From positions 1 to 64,000 of the forward strand of contig NZ_AUJO01000005.1 of assembly GCF_000424265.1 (NCBI RefSeq): 64,000 nt of DNA. Reading direction: 5' to 3'. Positions 50,964 to 59,805 of the stretch are shown here, one piece after another. The translations under genes were made by a program, and so were the position numbers. The DNA comes from Butyrivibrio sp. WCD3002. Lineage in GTDB: Bacteria; Bacillota; Clostridia; Lachnospirales; Lachnospiraceae. The notes under the pieces were generated by a model, which worked only from the letters and a program-made list of their open reading frames with translations, had not been told where the DNA came from and made no database searches. Numbering within the stretch: position 1 is the first letter of the stretch; each line of letters opens with the position of its first letter.

Positions 50964-52364
50964 TCAAAAAACAAACATATCTATATCCGAAAACTCAGCA
51001 TCTCCTTCAATATAAATCTGCCATTCGTTATCTACAGCAGAATAAATCCGGTTACTGAGAGCTTTTTCATCATTAATATAAAGCACAACTATTTCATTCT
51101 CCACGACCAGCTTTATATCATACGTCTTTCCGGCTTCCAGCCTGCACTTCTGAGAATTCTCAAATGCATCATAGATAATCTCCTGCTGATCAGGATCAAT
51201 AATTACTTTATAATCTCCAAAGGAAAAACCTGCTTTTCCGCTTGTATTATTGAAGGTTACCTTGCCCTTAAGCAGCATTTTTCGCGGAAGTATTCCCAGG
51301 TTTTCCGTAGAAGTAACCTTCATGCCCTGTTCTTTTTTGTCTGCTCCGTTTTCAAAATAGTCCGTGAACTGGTCAGGCATCGTTACTCCCAGTGTGTTGT
51401 CATCTTTTTTCACCAGTTTGTACGGCATGACTGAACCTGCCCAGGTATATTCCAAAATATCACTGCCACGCTTTTTATGATCAAGAAATCCCACTAGATA
51501 ACGGGTTCCGTCATAAAGGACAGTTTTTGCAGCGTAAAAACCGTTGCCATCAAATGTATCAATTTCAGGCTTTATCCATTCTCCTTCGAGGTCCTGTGTC
51601 ATTCTGTAGTATGTGACATTATTCCAGGAAAAAACAAGATAATACCAGCCATCTATCTCAAACAGATCCGGGCACTCCATAAAATAAAGCTCATCACTGT
51701 AATAAAATTCACCTTCAAATTTCCAGTCTGATAAATTCTTTGATGTATATTTCAGAATACAGCTTCCTGAATCATCATTTCTTTTTCCGCCAACCAGCAT
51801 CCAATATTCGTCATATTCATCCATCCGGATAACTTGCGGATCCCTGAAATCATTTGTGCTATATCCTTCAGGAGCATGAATCGTATCTTTTGGTAGCTTT
51901 TTGTAGGATTTATTATTTTTACTTACTGCGTGCATCAGGCACTCTCTGTCCTGATTATTATCAAAAGTTTCCGTGTAGTCATTGTGTCCTGTATAAAACG
52001 CATGGTATTTACCATTTTCTGCCTTAATAAAGCTTCCGGTTCCTACCGCTATATCAGGATCCTCAATGTTTTCTCCAAACGGAATGATCTCTCCGACGTC
52101 TGTATAGCTACAGAAGTCTTTTGTGTCAAACCTGTAGATTGGATGATATCCTGTACCGTTATGATCCGTATCATACAGGTAATTGAGATGTATTCCATCT
52201 TCGTCAGCCTGTGCCATCACATCTCCAACCCAGGTCTCTTCGATATTGGGAAAAAGGCTGTCTATCTTCTCTCCGCTTTCCATTTGTTCCCTAGCGTTTC
52301 CACATCCCTGACAAAGAAAAAGTGATATGGTCAGAGCTGTTCCAATTACTTTTTTATAATTCAT
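50964..52364 (-). CDS. GH32-like surface lipoprotein (probable extracellular fructanase)
   Basis: A 466-residue lipoprotein: signal peptide with lipobox CQGCG (Cys near residue 21). The five-bladed GH32-type propeller is indicated by STNDFRDPQVI (near 175) and YFMECPDLFEI (near 230), the RDP and ECP motifs. The expected WMNDPNG nucleophile block is replaced by TWVGDVMAQADEDGIHLNYL (near 46), as in divergent GH32-type proteins where the Asp of GD may serve. A C-terminal beta-sandwich (about 340-466) follows. It would shorten fructans at the surface before import. The ribosome site (AAAAGAGT) is weak. Confidence 0.78.
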   Translation of the reverse strand: MNYKKVIGTALTISLFLCQGCGNAREQMESGEKIDSLFPNIEETWVGDVMAQADEDGIHLNYLYDTDHNGTGYHPIYRFDTKDFCSYTDVGEIIPFGENIEDPDIAVGTGSFIKAENGKYHAFYTGHNDYTETFDNNQDRECLMHAVSKNNKSYKKLPKDTIHAPEGYSTNDFRDPQVIRMDEYDEYWMLVGGKRNDDSGSCILKYTSKNLSDWKFEGEFYYSDELYFMECPDLFEIDGWYYLVFSWNNVTYYRMTQDLEGEWIKPEIDTFDGNGFYAAKTVLYDGTRYLVGFLDHKKRGSDILEYTWAGSVMPYKLVKKDDNTLGVTMPDQFTDYFENGADKKEQGMKVTSTENLGILPRKMLLKGKVTFNNTSGKAGFSFGDYKVIIDPDQQEIIYDAFENSQKCRLEAGKTYDIKLVVENEIVVLYINDEKALSNRIYSAVDNEWQIYIEGDAEFSDIDMFVF

Positions 52365-52371
52365 ACTCTTT

Positions 52372-52406
52372 TAAAATGCCCCAGCCAGATCATCTGACCG
52401 GGGCGA
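52372..52406 (-). terminator. Stem-loop after the fructan-binding protein gene
   Basis: GCCCC (52378-52382) and GGGGC (52400-52404) close a longer imperfect stem containing CAGAT/ATCTG. It begins about 30 bases after the binding-protein stop. On the minus strand it is followed by ATTTTAAAAG. Probably a partial terminator that keeps binding-protein mRNA in excess. Confidence 0.65.
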
Positions 52407-52437
52407 AAACTATTTGTTTAGTTACATTTAAAAGCTC

Positions 52438-54099
52438 TTAATTAGCATAGAATGCATCAAGATATTTCTGATAGATTGAAAGGTACTCATCAAGACCATA
52501 AGCGTTAACCTTATCGAGGTACTCATTCCAACCTTCATCAGTCACACCATTCATAATGAAATCAGACTTGCTTGAATTTACATATGAAATAAGGTCTGTC
52601 TGGATTCCTGTAAGTTTTTCTGTGTCATCTGCTGACATGAATACGTTAGGATATACATACTCACCATGCATATCGTCTGTGTAGTATTCCTTGATCCAGT
52701 CAAGACGATACTGTGCATCATCAGGGCATGTTACATAAACGCCATAATACTCATCAAGGATTGCAAGAGGGCCACCAACAGCCTCTGCTTCTCTAACTTC
52801 TACAGGTGAAGCATCTCCAAGAGGTGCATGCTTAAGCATCTTGTCACCGTTCTCATTAGTTGAAAGCTCAAAGATATCGAACTCGTCATCTTCGCCATAG
52901 GTTCCCCAGTTGTTCTGAGGTGACTGGAAAGGATCATACATAAGATCAAGCCATGCACATACAAATGCAGGATTGTCACACTTAGCTGTAACTACGCATC
53001 TTCCGCGGTCAAAACCTGAAGTGAATGAACCGTTCATAGGTGTTACGTTTCTTGTATCTGCCTCAAGTGCAGCAAGGGGTACATAGTCCTCGATATTATC
53101 GATATTTGCTACATCCCATGTAAAGCAAACGCCGTATCTGTGGGATTTTCCCTTAGCAACATATGTAGACCAGTCCTGAGTAAAGCATTCAGGATCCATA
53201 AGTCCTTCATCATATAACTTGTGAAGCCATTCTACACCTGACTTGAAGCCATCCTGTGTAGCAGTGAAGATAACCTTCTTGTCATCAGTTACAGCAATGT
53301 GCTGTCCTATATCATTGTCACCATAGCCTTCGCCAAATCCATTGATAAGAAGGCTGGGATCGTTGTCATTGATGATGCATGACATAGGAATAATGTCACC
53401 GTCAATTCCGAATTCTGCCTGAAGCTCAGAAGCATGATCCTTGAATGCAAGGAGTACCTGTTCGAACTCATCAACTGTTGTAGGTGTCTCAAGTCCAAGG
53501 AAATCAAGCCACTTCTGGTTGATGTAAGTAAAGTTGTTACCTACAGTCTGGATAGCAGTCTTGTTAGAACCAAGCTGCTCGATCCAGGGAAGTGCCCAGA
53601 TATGTCCCTCTGAATCTTCACACATTGTGCGGTATTCAGGATACTTGTCAAATACAGCCTTTAAGTTAGGCATGTTTGAATCGATATATTCCTCAACAGG
53701 AATGATTACACCCTGATCTGCGTATCTGATAAGATCGCTGTTTGAGAAGCTTGCGTTAAATACGAAATCAGTAAGTGCATCCTTGTTAGCCATGTTAAGA
53801 CTTATCTTGTCTCCCCACTGATCATTTGAGATTGCAGTCCAATCTACATGTACATTTGTCTCTTCCTCAAGTCTCTTGAAGATTGTCTTGTTGTTCTGAT
53901 TCTCTTCTGTTCCTGAAGGATAGCTGATCATACCGGTAATTGTAACCTTTTCATCAAGTGGGAAGCTGAGGTCTTCAGCTGTCACTTTAGCCGCATCACT
54001 TTTTCCGGCTCCATCGCTACTGCCACATCCTGCCATCATTCCGGCAACCATTGTTGCTGTCATAACTGTGGCAAAAATTCTTTTCATTTCCTTTTTCAT
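52438..54099 (-). CDS. Solute-binding lipoprotein of the fructan ABC transporter
   Basis: A 553-residue family-1 solute-binding protein of the long LplA type. The signal peptide MKKEMKRIFATVMTATMVAG ends in lipobox MAGCG. WTAISNDQWGDKISLNMANKD and WGTYGEDDEFDIFELSTNENG are typical of this subgroup. It should bind fructo-oligosaccharides released by the surface GH32-like lipoprotein. GGAGAGGG precedes the start. A small AACCC-TTTT-GGGTT hairpin lies in the leader (54124-54137). Confidence 0.9.
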   Translation of the reverse strand: MKKEMKRIFATVMTATMVAGMMAGCGSSDGAGKSDAAKVTAEDLSFPLDEKVTITGMISYPSGTEENQNNKTIFKRLEEETNVHVDWTAISNDQWGDKISLNMANKDALTDFVFNASFSNSDLIRYADQGVIIPVEEYIDSNMPNLKAVFDKYPEYRTMCEDSEGHIWALPWIEQLGSNKTAIQTVGNNFTYINQKWLDFLGLETPTTVDEFEQVLLAFKDHASELQAEFGIDGDIIPMSCIINDNDPSLLINGFGEGYGDNDIGQHIAVTDDKKVIFTATQDGFKSGVEWLHKLYDEGLMDPECFTQDWSTYVAKGKSHRYGVCFTWDVANIDNIEDYVPLAALEADTRNVTPMNGSFTSGFDRGRCVVTAKCDNPAFVCAWLDLMYDPFQSPQNNWGTYGEDDEFDIFELSTNENGDKMLKHAPLGDASPVEVREAEAVGGPLAILDEYYGVYVTCPDDAQYRLDWIKEYYTDDMHGEYVYPNVFMSADDTEKLTGIQTDLISYVNSSKSDFIMNGVTDEGWNEYLDKVNAYGLDEYLSIYQKYLDAFYAN

Positions 54100-54158
54100 T
54101 TTTCCCTCTCCTTTTTTTATTTGAACCCTTTTGGGTTATTAACAAGGAAGTTCTGCTC

Positions 54159-55073
54159 TTAGCCTTTTACAGAACCAACCATAATTCCTGAGTCAAAGTA
54201 CTTCTGGAAGAACGGGTACATGACTAACAACGGAAGGCTCGAAATTATGATAGTTGCATATTTCAAAAGCTCAGCAAGCTGCGCTCTTTGTGCTGTACTC
54301 TGCATATCTGCGATCATTCCCGGATCAGGCTCATTCTGGATCAGGATTGATCTGAGCACCAGCTGAAGTGGCTGCTTTGATGAAGAATTGAGATAGATCA
54401 TCGCATCAAAGTAGCTGTTCCACATACCTACAAACTGCCAAAGAACTAATACTGCAATAAGTGGTGTACATACCGGAAGAAGAATTCTGAAGAAGAATAC
54501 CAGCTCATTAGCACCATCAACATCTGCAGCTTCTCTGAGCTCGTTCGGAATTCCTTTGTAGTAAGTTCTTGCAATTATCATGTTCCACACACTGAAGGCT
54601 CCCGGAAGGATTACTGCCCACATAGTGTCCAGAAGACCGATGTTATTTATAAGAAGATATGTAGGAATAAGTCCGCCACCAAAAAACATGGTTATTATGA
54701 AAATTGTGTTAAACAGTTTTTTTCCTTTAAAATCATCCCTGGACATGGGATATGCACAAAGTAGTGTTATGAAAACAGAAATTGCGCTGAACAACACTGA
54801 GTAGATAATTGCATTTTTAAAACCTACCCATATCTGCGAATTCGTCATAACTCTCTCATAAGCAGTGAGCGTCCACTTTTCAAAATCCAGCACGATTCCC
54901 TTATTCTGAAGAGTGATGGGATCCATGAAAGACGCCACAACGATATATACCATCGGCAAGATTATCGCAAGGACAAATGCTGCAAGCAGGGCATAACCGA
55001 ATATCAGAAAGCATTTATCTCCAAATCCATATTTTGCAAACCTGCTTTTTTTCTTAACTATCGCTTTTTCCAT
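54159..55073 (-). CDS. ABC transporter permease (YtcP type), fructan operon
   Basis: A 304-residue permease with six helices and EAA loop ELREAADVDGANELVFFFRILLPVC. It ends KYFDSGIMVGSVKG, the YtcP-type tail also seen in the paralogue at 5788-6726. It pairs with the permease encoded 12 bases upstream. TAAGGAGG precedes the start. No ATPase gene is in the operon. Confidence 0.9.
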   Translation of the reverse strand: MEKAIVKKKSRFAKYGFGDKCFLIFGYALLAAFVLAIILPMVYIVVASFMDPITLQNKGIVLDFEKWTLTAYERVMTNSQIWVGFKNAIIYSVLFSAISVFITLLCAYPMSRDDFKGKKLFNTIFIITMFFGGGLIPTYLLINNIGLLDTMWAVILPGAFSVWNMIIARTYYKGIPNELREAADVDGANELVFFFRILLPVCTPLIAVLVLWQFVGMWNSYFDAMIYLNSSSKQPLQLVLRSILIQNEPDPGMIADMQSTAQRAQLAELLKYATIIISSLPLLVMYPFFQKYFDSGIMVGSVKG

Positions 55074-55085
55074 CTGAACGCCTCC

Positions 55086-56006
55086 TTATAATCCCTGTCC
55101 GTCGTTCATCTTCTCAACTATCTTATTTACAAGGACCAGCAAAATTACATTGATTACTGTATTAAATAGTCCAACAGCCGTTGAGTAGCTGTAGTCTCCG
55201 TTAATAAGACCCTTTTTGTACACATAGGTTGCTATGATCTCAGAAGACGCGAGGTTCATATCTGACTGAAGTGCATAAGCTTTCTCAAATCCAATGCTCA
55301 TGATGTTTCCTGCCTGCAGGATAAACTGGATAACTACCATATCTTTGATTGCAGGCCACTCTACAGCCTTGATCTGCTGGAAAATGTTGGCACCATCTAT
55401 CTGTGCAGCTTCCTTAAGCTCCTGGCTTGCATTGGATAATGCCGCAGTATACATAATTGAAGCCCATCCTGCTCCCTGCCATATTCCGCTGATAATGTAG
55501 ATCGGTCTGAACGCTGCAGGAATTGTCAGGAAGTTGATGTTTGTTCCCATCATCATATTCAGTGGTCCGGTAACTGATAAAAGAATTCTTACCATACCGC
55601 AAAGTACTATGACTGAAATGAAATTAGGCATGTACAAAACAAGCTGTATATTCTGTTTTAATTTGCTGCTTCCCACTCTGTTTAACAAAAAGGCCAGAAT
55701 GATCGGTACCGGGAATCCCCATAACAGTCCGAAAATACTTAACTTTAATGTATTAGCAAGATATTGGAGAAAGTCAGGTGATGATAAAAACTGTTTGAAG
55801 TATTTAAGACCGACCCATTCGCTTCCCAGCAATCCTTTGAACGGATTGTATTTCTGGAATGCAATCAGTATTCCTCCCATAGGTACATATCTAAAAAGTA
55901 TTGTCAAAAACAACGCAGGTCCTAAAAAGAGTACATAAAGCTGCCAGTGTTGCCTGATATATACAAGCGTATTATGCAGCTCTCCTTTTTTTGTCTTTGT
56001 ATTCAT
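55086..56006 (-). CDS. ABC transporter permease (LplB type), fructan operon
   Basis: A 306-residue permease, first gene of the operon. LYVLFLGPALFLTILFRYVPMGG opens the first helix, and the EAA loop is ELKEAAQIDGANIFQQIKAVEWPA. The ATG at 56006 has GGGAG seven bases upstream; a longer frame from 56132 would run through the operators and promoter and is rejected. The gene is transcribed from the divergent LacI-controlled region. Confidence 0.9.
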   Translation of the reverse strand: MNTKTKKGELHNTLVYIRQHWQLYVLFLGPALFLTILFRYVPMGGILIAFQKYNPFKGLLGSEWVGLKYFKQFLSSPDFLQYLANTLKLSIFGLLWGFPVPIILAFLLNRVGSSKLKQNIQLVLYMPNFISVIVLCGMVRILLSVTGPLNMMMGTNINFLTIPAAFRPIYIISGIWQGAGWASIMYTAALSNASQELKEAAQIDGANIFQQIKAVEWPAIKDMVVIQFILQAGNIMSIGFEKAYALQSDMNLASSEIIATYVYKKGLINGDYSYSTAVGLFNTVINVILLVLVNKIVEKMNDGQGL

Positions 56007-56023
56007 AATATTCTCCCAAAACA

Positions 56024-56145
56024 TTTTACATTTGCACATCCGTGTTTTACATGTGTAAAATATAACACCAGCAGGCACGAATGTCAACACTAAATTTTTA
56101 CATTTGTAACACTTTACTTTTACATTTGACACTCTGGTTTTTACA
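56024..56145. promoter_or_regulatory. Five phased LacI operator boxes in the divergent region
   Basis: TTTTACA starts at 56024, 56045, 56096, 56118 and 56139, always in the same orientation and each followed by TT or TG. The spacings are 21, 51, 22 and 21, close to whole turns of DNA. The box at 56045-56060 is an inverted repeat TTTTACA-TG-TGTAAAA, and that at 56096 is nearly so. Boxes overlap both promoters, consistent with repression and autoregulation by the LacI-type protein. Confidence 0.8.
56059..56087 (-). promoter_or_regulatory. Promoter of the fructan operon
   Basis: On the minus strand TTGACA (56087 to 56082), a 17-base spacer, then TATATT (56064 to 56059). The palindromic operator at 56045-56060 covers the end of the -10 and the transcript start, an ideal position for repression. 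Confidence 0.8.
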
Positions 56146-56154
56146 TTTTATAAT
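56126..56154 (+). promoter_or_regulatory. Promoter of the LacI-family gene
   Basis: TTGACA (56126-56131), a 17-base spacer, then TATAAT (56149-56154): a perfect consensus sigma-A promoter. Operator boxes at 56118 and 56139 overlap the -35 and the spacer. Confidence 0.88.
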
Positions 56155-56193
56155 GAAGAAAACAATTCAAGGAAATGGAGATCAGAATAACAG

Positions 56194-57246
56194 ATGGCAT
56201 CCAGAGTAACATTACAAGACATAGCAGATGCTTTGGGCGTATCAAGAAATACCGTCTCAAAAGCCATTAATAATACAGGCGTTTTAGCTGATTCAACCAG
56301 AGACAAAGTATTACAAAAAGCTTTGGAAATGGGATATAAACAATTTTCCTACGCAAGCTCGGTATCAGAGATAAAGGCTCCTTCTTTTTCTCAGCCGGCT
56401 AAAGCATCAGGAGAAATAGCCCTGTTTACAGGAAATCTTTTGAACAATTCTCACTTTGCATCAACCATGCTGGACAAGTTCCAATATGAGATTTCTCTTC
56501 TTGGATACAGCCTTAGCATGCACAGAGTGGACTCCAAAAACATCGAGGATCTAACACTTCCTATTTCTTTTATAAAAGAAAAGACTGTAGCAATAATGTG
56601 TATCGAGATGTTTAATCACCCCTACTGTGAAATGCTATGTGACCTGGGTCTGCCGGTTCTTATGGTGGACGCACCCGTGGCAAGCTATTGGAAACCGTTA
56701 AATGCAGATCTTATTCTCATGGATAACTTTTCCAATATCTACACAGTAATTAATGATATGAAAAAAAGGGGAATCAGTAGCATTGGATACATTGGACAAG
56801 TTACTCATTGCCGTTCTTTTTACGAAAGATTTATGGCCTTTAGAGAAGCTATGTATATCAATGGGCTTACTATTGACGAGAAATTCTGTTTAACAGAAGT
56901 ACATTCTCATGGAGACGAATACAAGGACTACATCTCTATTGCGCTTTCAAGGCTCAATGAGCTGCCACAGCTTTTTATCTGTGCCAATGACTTTGTTGCA
57001 ATAGATGTACTATATGGTTTGAAAAAAATGGGGCTTGATTGTCCGGGAGATATAAAGCTTTTTGGTTTTGATGATTCACCAGAATCAAAGATAATGACTC
57101 CTTCTCTTTCAACGAGCCATATTCACAGCCAGGTAATCGGATATTCCGCTGCTAACCTGATAATTACCAGAATAGAGCAGCCTGACTTAAACTTCAGAAC
57201 TGTCTATACTGAGACGGATCTGATCTATCGAGACTCTACTTCATAG
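56194..57246 (+). CDS. LacI-family repressor of the fructan operon
   Basis: A 350-residue regulator. Residues 1-55 form the LacI helix-turn-helix (TLQDIADALGVSRNTVSKAINN) and hinge region; the rest is a periplasmic-binding-protein-like sensor domain ending FGFDDSPESKIMTPSLSTSHI. A spacer of about 20 residues rich in S, P and A follows the hinge. It is divergent from the fructan operon and probably releases DNA on binding a fructose derivative. The start is preceded by GGAAATGGAG. It is followed by a terminator at 57300-57330. Confidence 0.9.
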   Translation: MASRVTLQDIADALGVSRNTVSKAINNTGVLADSTRDKVLQKALEMGYKQFSYASSVSEIKAPSFSQPAKASGEIALFTGNLLNNSHFASTMLDKFQYEISLLGYSLSMHRVDSKNIEDLTLPISFIKEKTVAIMCIEMFNHPYCEMLCDLGLPVLMVDAPVASYWKPLNADLILMDNFSNIYTVINDMKKRGISSIGYIGQVTHCRSFYERFMAFREAMYINGLTIDEKFCLTEVHSHGDEYKDYISIALSRLNELPQLFICANDFVAIDVLYGLKKMGLDCPGDIKLFGFDDSPESKIMTPSLSTSHIHSQVIGYSAANLIITRIEQPDLNFRTVYTETDLIYRDSTS

Positions 57247-57299
57247 AATAGAATGCTGCTTACATCGCACAACAACATTATACACCATGCACAAGAATT

Positions 57300-57330
57300 A
57301 CCGCCATGTGATATCACACGGCGGTTGTTT
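57300..57330 (+). terminator. Terminator of the LacI-family gene
   Basis: ACCGCC (57300-57305) with inner TGTGA pairs with TCACA and GGCGGT (57320-57325), followed by TGTTTCTTT. It lies between the convergent lacI-type gene and the histidine kinase gene. Confidence 0.7.
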
Positions 57331-57332
57331 CT

Positions 57333-58568
57333 TTACTTCTCCGGATCAAAAGACACCGTTATTCTTGTGCCTATTTCCTGGCGTGACAGAACTTCAACAG
57401 TTCCCTTATGTGCATCTACGATCCATTTTGCAATGGAAAGACCAAGTCCGGACCCGCCGGTTGCGGAATTTCTTGCCTTGTCGGATCTGTAGAAGCGCTC
57501 GAAGATGTGGCTCAGCTCCTCGCCTGCCATACCGATACCTTCATCCTGAACTGTATAAACTATTTTTTCTCCCAGATTTTTAACGGTAAGCTTTATAGTG
57601 CTGCCCTTATCGGAGTATTTTGCGGCATTTTGGACAAATATCCTTATTGACTGCTTTATCATGGCCTGATCGCCTAAAATAAAACAGTTGTCACCATCCT
57701 CGATAACATACTTGTGCTCGGGATCGATCATCGAGGACTCTTCCCACACTTCGCGCATTATTTCTGTCAGATCAAGTCTCACCATAGACAGCTTCTGACG
57801 GCCGTTGTCACCCCTTGCAAGGAAAAGAAGCTGGTCAATGAGCTCCTTCATGTTCTCGGATTCATGCTTGATAGCCTTGATTGACTCATCAAGTACTGCC
57901 GGATCATCCTTTCCCCAACGATCCAGCATATTGGCATAGCCCTGAATAACAGCAATAGGTGTTCTAAGCTCGTGGGAAGCATCGTCGACAAACCTTGCCT
58001 GCTGCATTCTGGCCTGCTGCATTCTGTACAAAAGGCTGTTGAGAGCAGCTTCTATGCTGGCAAGATCTTCATCTCCCGTAGATATCCTTGCTCCGTTACT
58101 ATCGGCAGGAACCTTCAAAATAGCTTCTTCAAGCTCTTCAAATTTTGTTGTATCTAAAGGCACCTCGCTTATGGCCTCGGCCTTCAGAGCCAGCTCATTT
58201 AAAGGGCGGAGTCTCCTTCTGATCCTTGAAGTATGGGTAAAGGATGCAAGAAGATTGAGGAGCTGGTAAGCGATTACTGCGGCAAGGATTATCCCGATAA
58301 ACAATATGTAATCACGCATCGTGAAGTTATACTCTGAGCTGTCCGTATAATAGTTCAGGACAACATTGCTTATCTTATCACCGCTTATTAAAAATCTCCT
58401 GATAACTTCATCCTCCGGCACCGACAGATAGCTGTTGTAGCAGAAAAGCCCGAAGGAAACGGTAAGGATAAGTATATCTAAAGTAAAAAAAGCCCTCAGT
58501 TTATTAAACCAGAAAGCTGTATTTATACCTCTTGCAATTGATGTGGCGCGGTTTTTTGCATTATTCAT
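57333..58568 (-). CDS. Membrane sensor histidine kinase (OmpR-system partner)
   Basis: A 411-residue kinase. Two membrane helices (about 30-48 and 90-110) enclose a short external loop. A HAMP-like linker precedes HisKA with H in DDASHELRTPIAV (near residue 197), then HATPase_c with N-box IRIFVQNAAKYSD, G1 VQDEGIGM and G2 GGSGLGLSIAKWIV. Its ATG overlaps the TGA of the response regulator by four bases. The small external loop suggests sensing of the membrane or of a partner protein, possibly the DUF4342-like protein encoded upstream. Confidence 0.9.
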   Translation of the reverse strand: MNNAKNRATSIARGINTAFWFNKLRAFFTLDILILTVSFGLFCYNSYLSVPEDEVIRRFLISGDKISNVVLNYYTDSSEYNFTMRDYILFIGIILAAVIAYQLLNLLASFTHTSRIRRRLRPLNELALKAEAISEVPLDTTKFEELEEAILKVPADSNGARISTGDEDLASIEAALNSLLYRMQQARMQQARFVDDASHELRTPIAVIQGYANMLDRWGKDDPAVLDESIKAIKHESENMKELIDQLLFLARGDNGRQKLSMVRLDLTEIMREVWEESSMIDPEHKYVIEDGDNCFILGDQAMIKQSIRIFVQNAAKYSDKGSTIKLTVKNLGEKIVYTVQDEGIGMAGEELSHIFERFYRSDKARNSATGGSGLGLSIAKWIVDAHKGTVEVLSRQEIGTRITVSFDPEK

Positions 58569-59248
58569 AGCTGGCCTTCTTTTATTACATATCCGACACC
58601 TCTGACAGTCTGGATAAGCTTGATGCCATATTTGTCATCTATTTTAGTGCGCAGATGTCTTACATAAACATCTACAACATTAGTTTCACCATCGAAATCA
58701 TAGCCCCAGATTTCGCTTATTAAGCGCTCTCTATCCAGGACTATGTTACAGTTTTCCATAAGAATTCTAAGGAGCTCAAACTCGTAGTTTGTAAGCTCTA
58801 CCGGATTGCCGGCTGCCACAACTTCATGTCTGTCCAGATCCATCGTCACGTCGTTTATCGTAAGCTGTCTGGAGACAGGAGCTGAACCACCTTTTCTTTT
58901 CAGAGCTACTCTTATACGTGCGAGCAGCTCCTCAATAGCAAAGGGTTTGGTGATATAGTCATCCGCTCCGGCATCAAGGCCCGACACCTTATCCATGACC
59001 GCATCCCTTGCAGTCACAAGGATTATAGGTGTCTCCTTTTTTGCTCTTATTCTTCTAAGAACCTCGAAGCCATTGATGCCCGGCAGCATGACGTCTAAAA
59101 GAATCAGATCATAGTCGTTTGAAAGGGCCATATCAAGACCGCCTCTTCCATCCTCTGCCTTATCCACGGTATTTCCCTCGTGAATAAGTTCAAGTTCCAC
59201 AAAACGTGCAAGCTGTGTTTCGTCTTCTACGATCAATATTTTACTCAT
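58565..59248 (-). CDS. OmpR-family response regulator
   Basis: A 227-residue regulator. The receiver (1-118) has VEDE, acceptor D in LILLDVMLPGI, T in LVTARD and K in YITKPFA. The winged-helix DNA-binding domain (about 130-225) shows LTNYEFELLRILMEN and VVDVYVRHLRTKID and RGVGYVI. Its ATG overlaps the stop of the upstream gene (TAATG), and it overlaps the kinase gene downstream, so the three are translated together. Confidence 0.93.
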   Translation of the reverse strand: MSKILIVEDETQLARFVELELIHEGNTVDKAEDGRGGLDMALSNDYDLILLDVMLPGINGFEVLRRIRAKKETPIILVTARDAVMDKVSGLDAGADDYITKPFAIEELLARIRVALKRKGGSAPVSRQLTINDVTMDLDRHEVVAAGNPVELTNYEFELLRILMENCNIVLDRERLISEIWGYDFDGETNVVDVYVRHLRTKIDDKYGIKLIQTVRGVGYVIKEGQL

Positions 59249-59805
59249 TAGTTTTGTTCATCATCCTTTTTGAATTCGTTTTTGATGCTCTCAGCGGTCT
59301 GAGCAGCTTTATCGCAAACATTGTTCATATCTGCGACCACCTTGTCAGCACCTGTAAAGTTGTAAGATACTCCAAAGAAAAGTCCGATAATGATAAGCGG
59401 AACTGTTACCCAGAAGAATCCAAGTACCATAAGTGCCAGTACAAGAACAGGAACACTTGCGATCTTCTTGCCATCCCTGTTTATGTTAAAGTAAATCTCA
59501 AGACTCTTTCTGAATATCAGTCTGAAGAACTCCGCGATATTTCTGAAGCCTTCTTTAACATTATTCTTGTTGCAATCCTTTTCGTACTGTCTCTGAGCCA
59601 GCTCAAACTTCTTAACATTTTCCATATCCTGGCTTGCTCCGGTTGTGTAGCTGCCTTCCTTAGGCTCTACAACCTTGCCCTGCTTCTCCAATTCGATGAT
59701 TGCATCCAGCATATCGTAATTGGTCTGTTCAAGAACCTTCTTGGCCTCCTCGTAGGATACGCCTGTCTTCTCTCTGAGCTTTTCAACCTTTTCAAAATTT
59801 TCCAT
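59248..59805 (-). CDS. DUF4342-like membrane protein with N-terminal UBA-like helix bundle
   Basis: A 185-residue protein. Residues 1-45 (VEKLREKTGVSYEEAKKVLEQTNYDMLDAI) form a UBA/EF-Ts-like three-helix motif as in DUF4342 proteins. A helical middle and then a membrane segment pair near 120-160 (VPVLVLALMVLGFFWVTVPLIIIGLFFG) follow. The C-terminal 25 residues are charged and cytoplasmic. It is the first gene of the operon with the OmpR-type regulator and kinase and so may report membrane state to them (inference). Confidence 0.75.
   Translation of the reverse strand: MENFEKVEKLREKTGVSYEEAKKVLEQTNYDMLDAIIELEKQGKVVEPKEGSYTTGASQDMENVKKFELAQRQYEKDCNKNNVKEGFRNIAEFFRLIFRKSLEIYFNINRDGKKIASVPVLVLALMVLGFFWVTVPLIIIGLFFGVSYNFTGADKVVADMNNVCDKAAQTAESIKNEFKKDDEQN

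Noticed and set aside
55086..56132. 348-codon version of the LplB-type permease
   Set aside because: The extra 42 codons run through the operators and promoter and give a cysteine/lysine-rich stretch unlike any permease.
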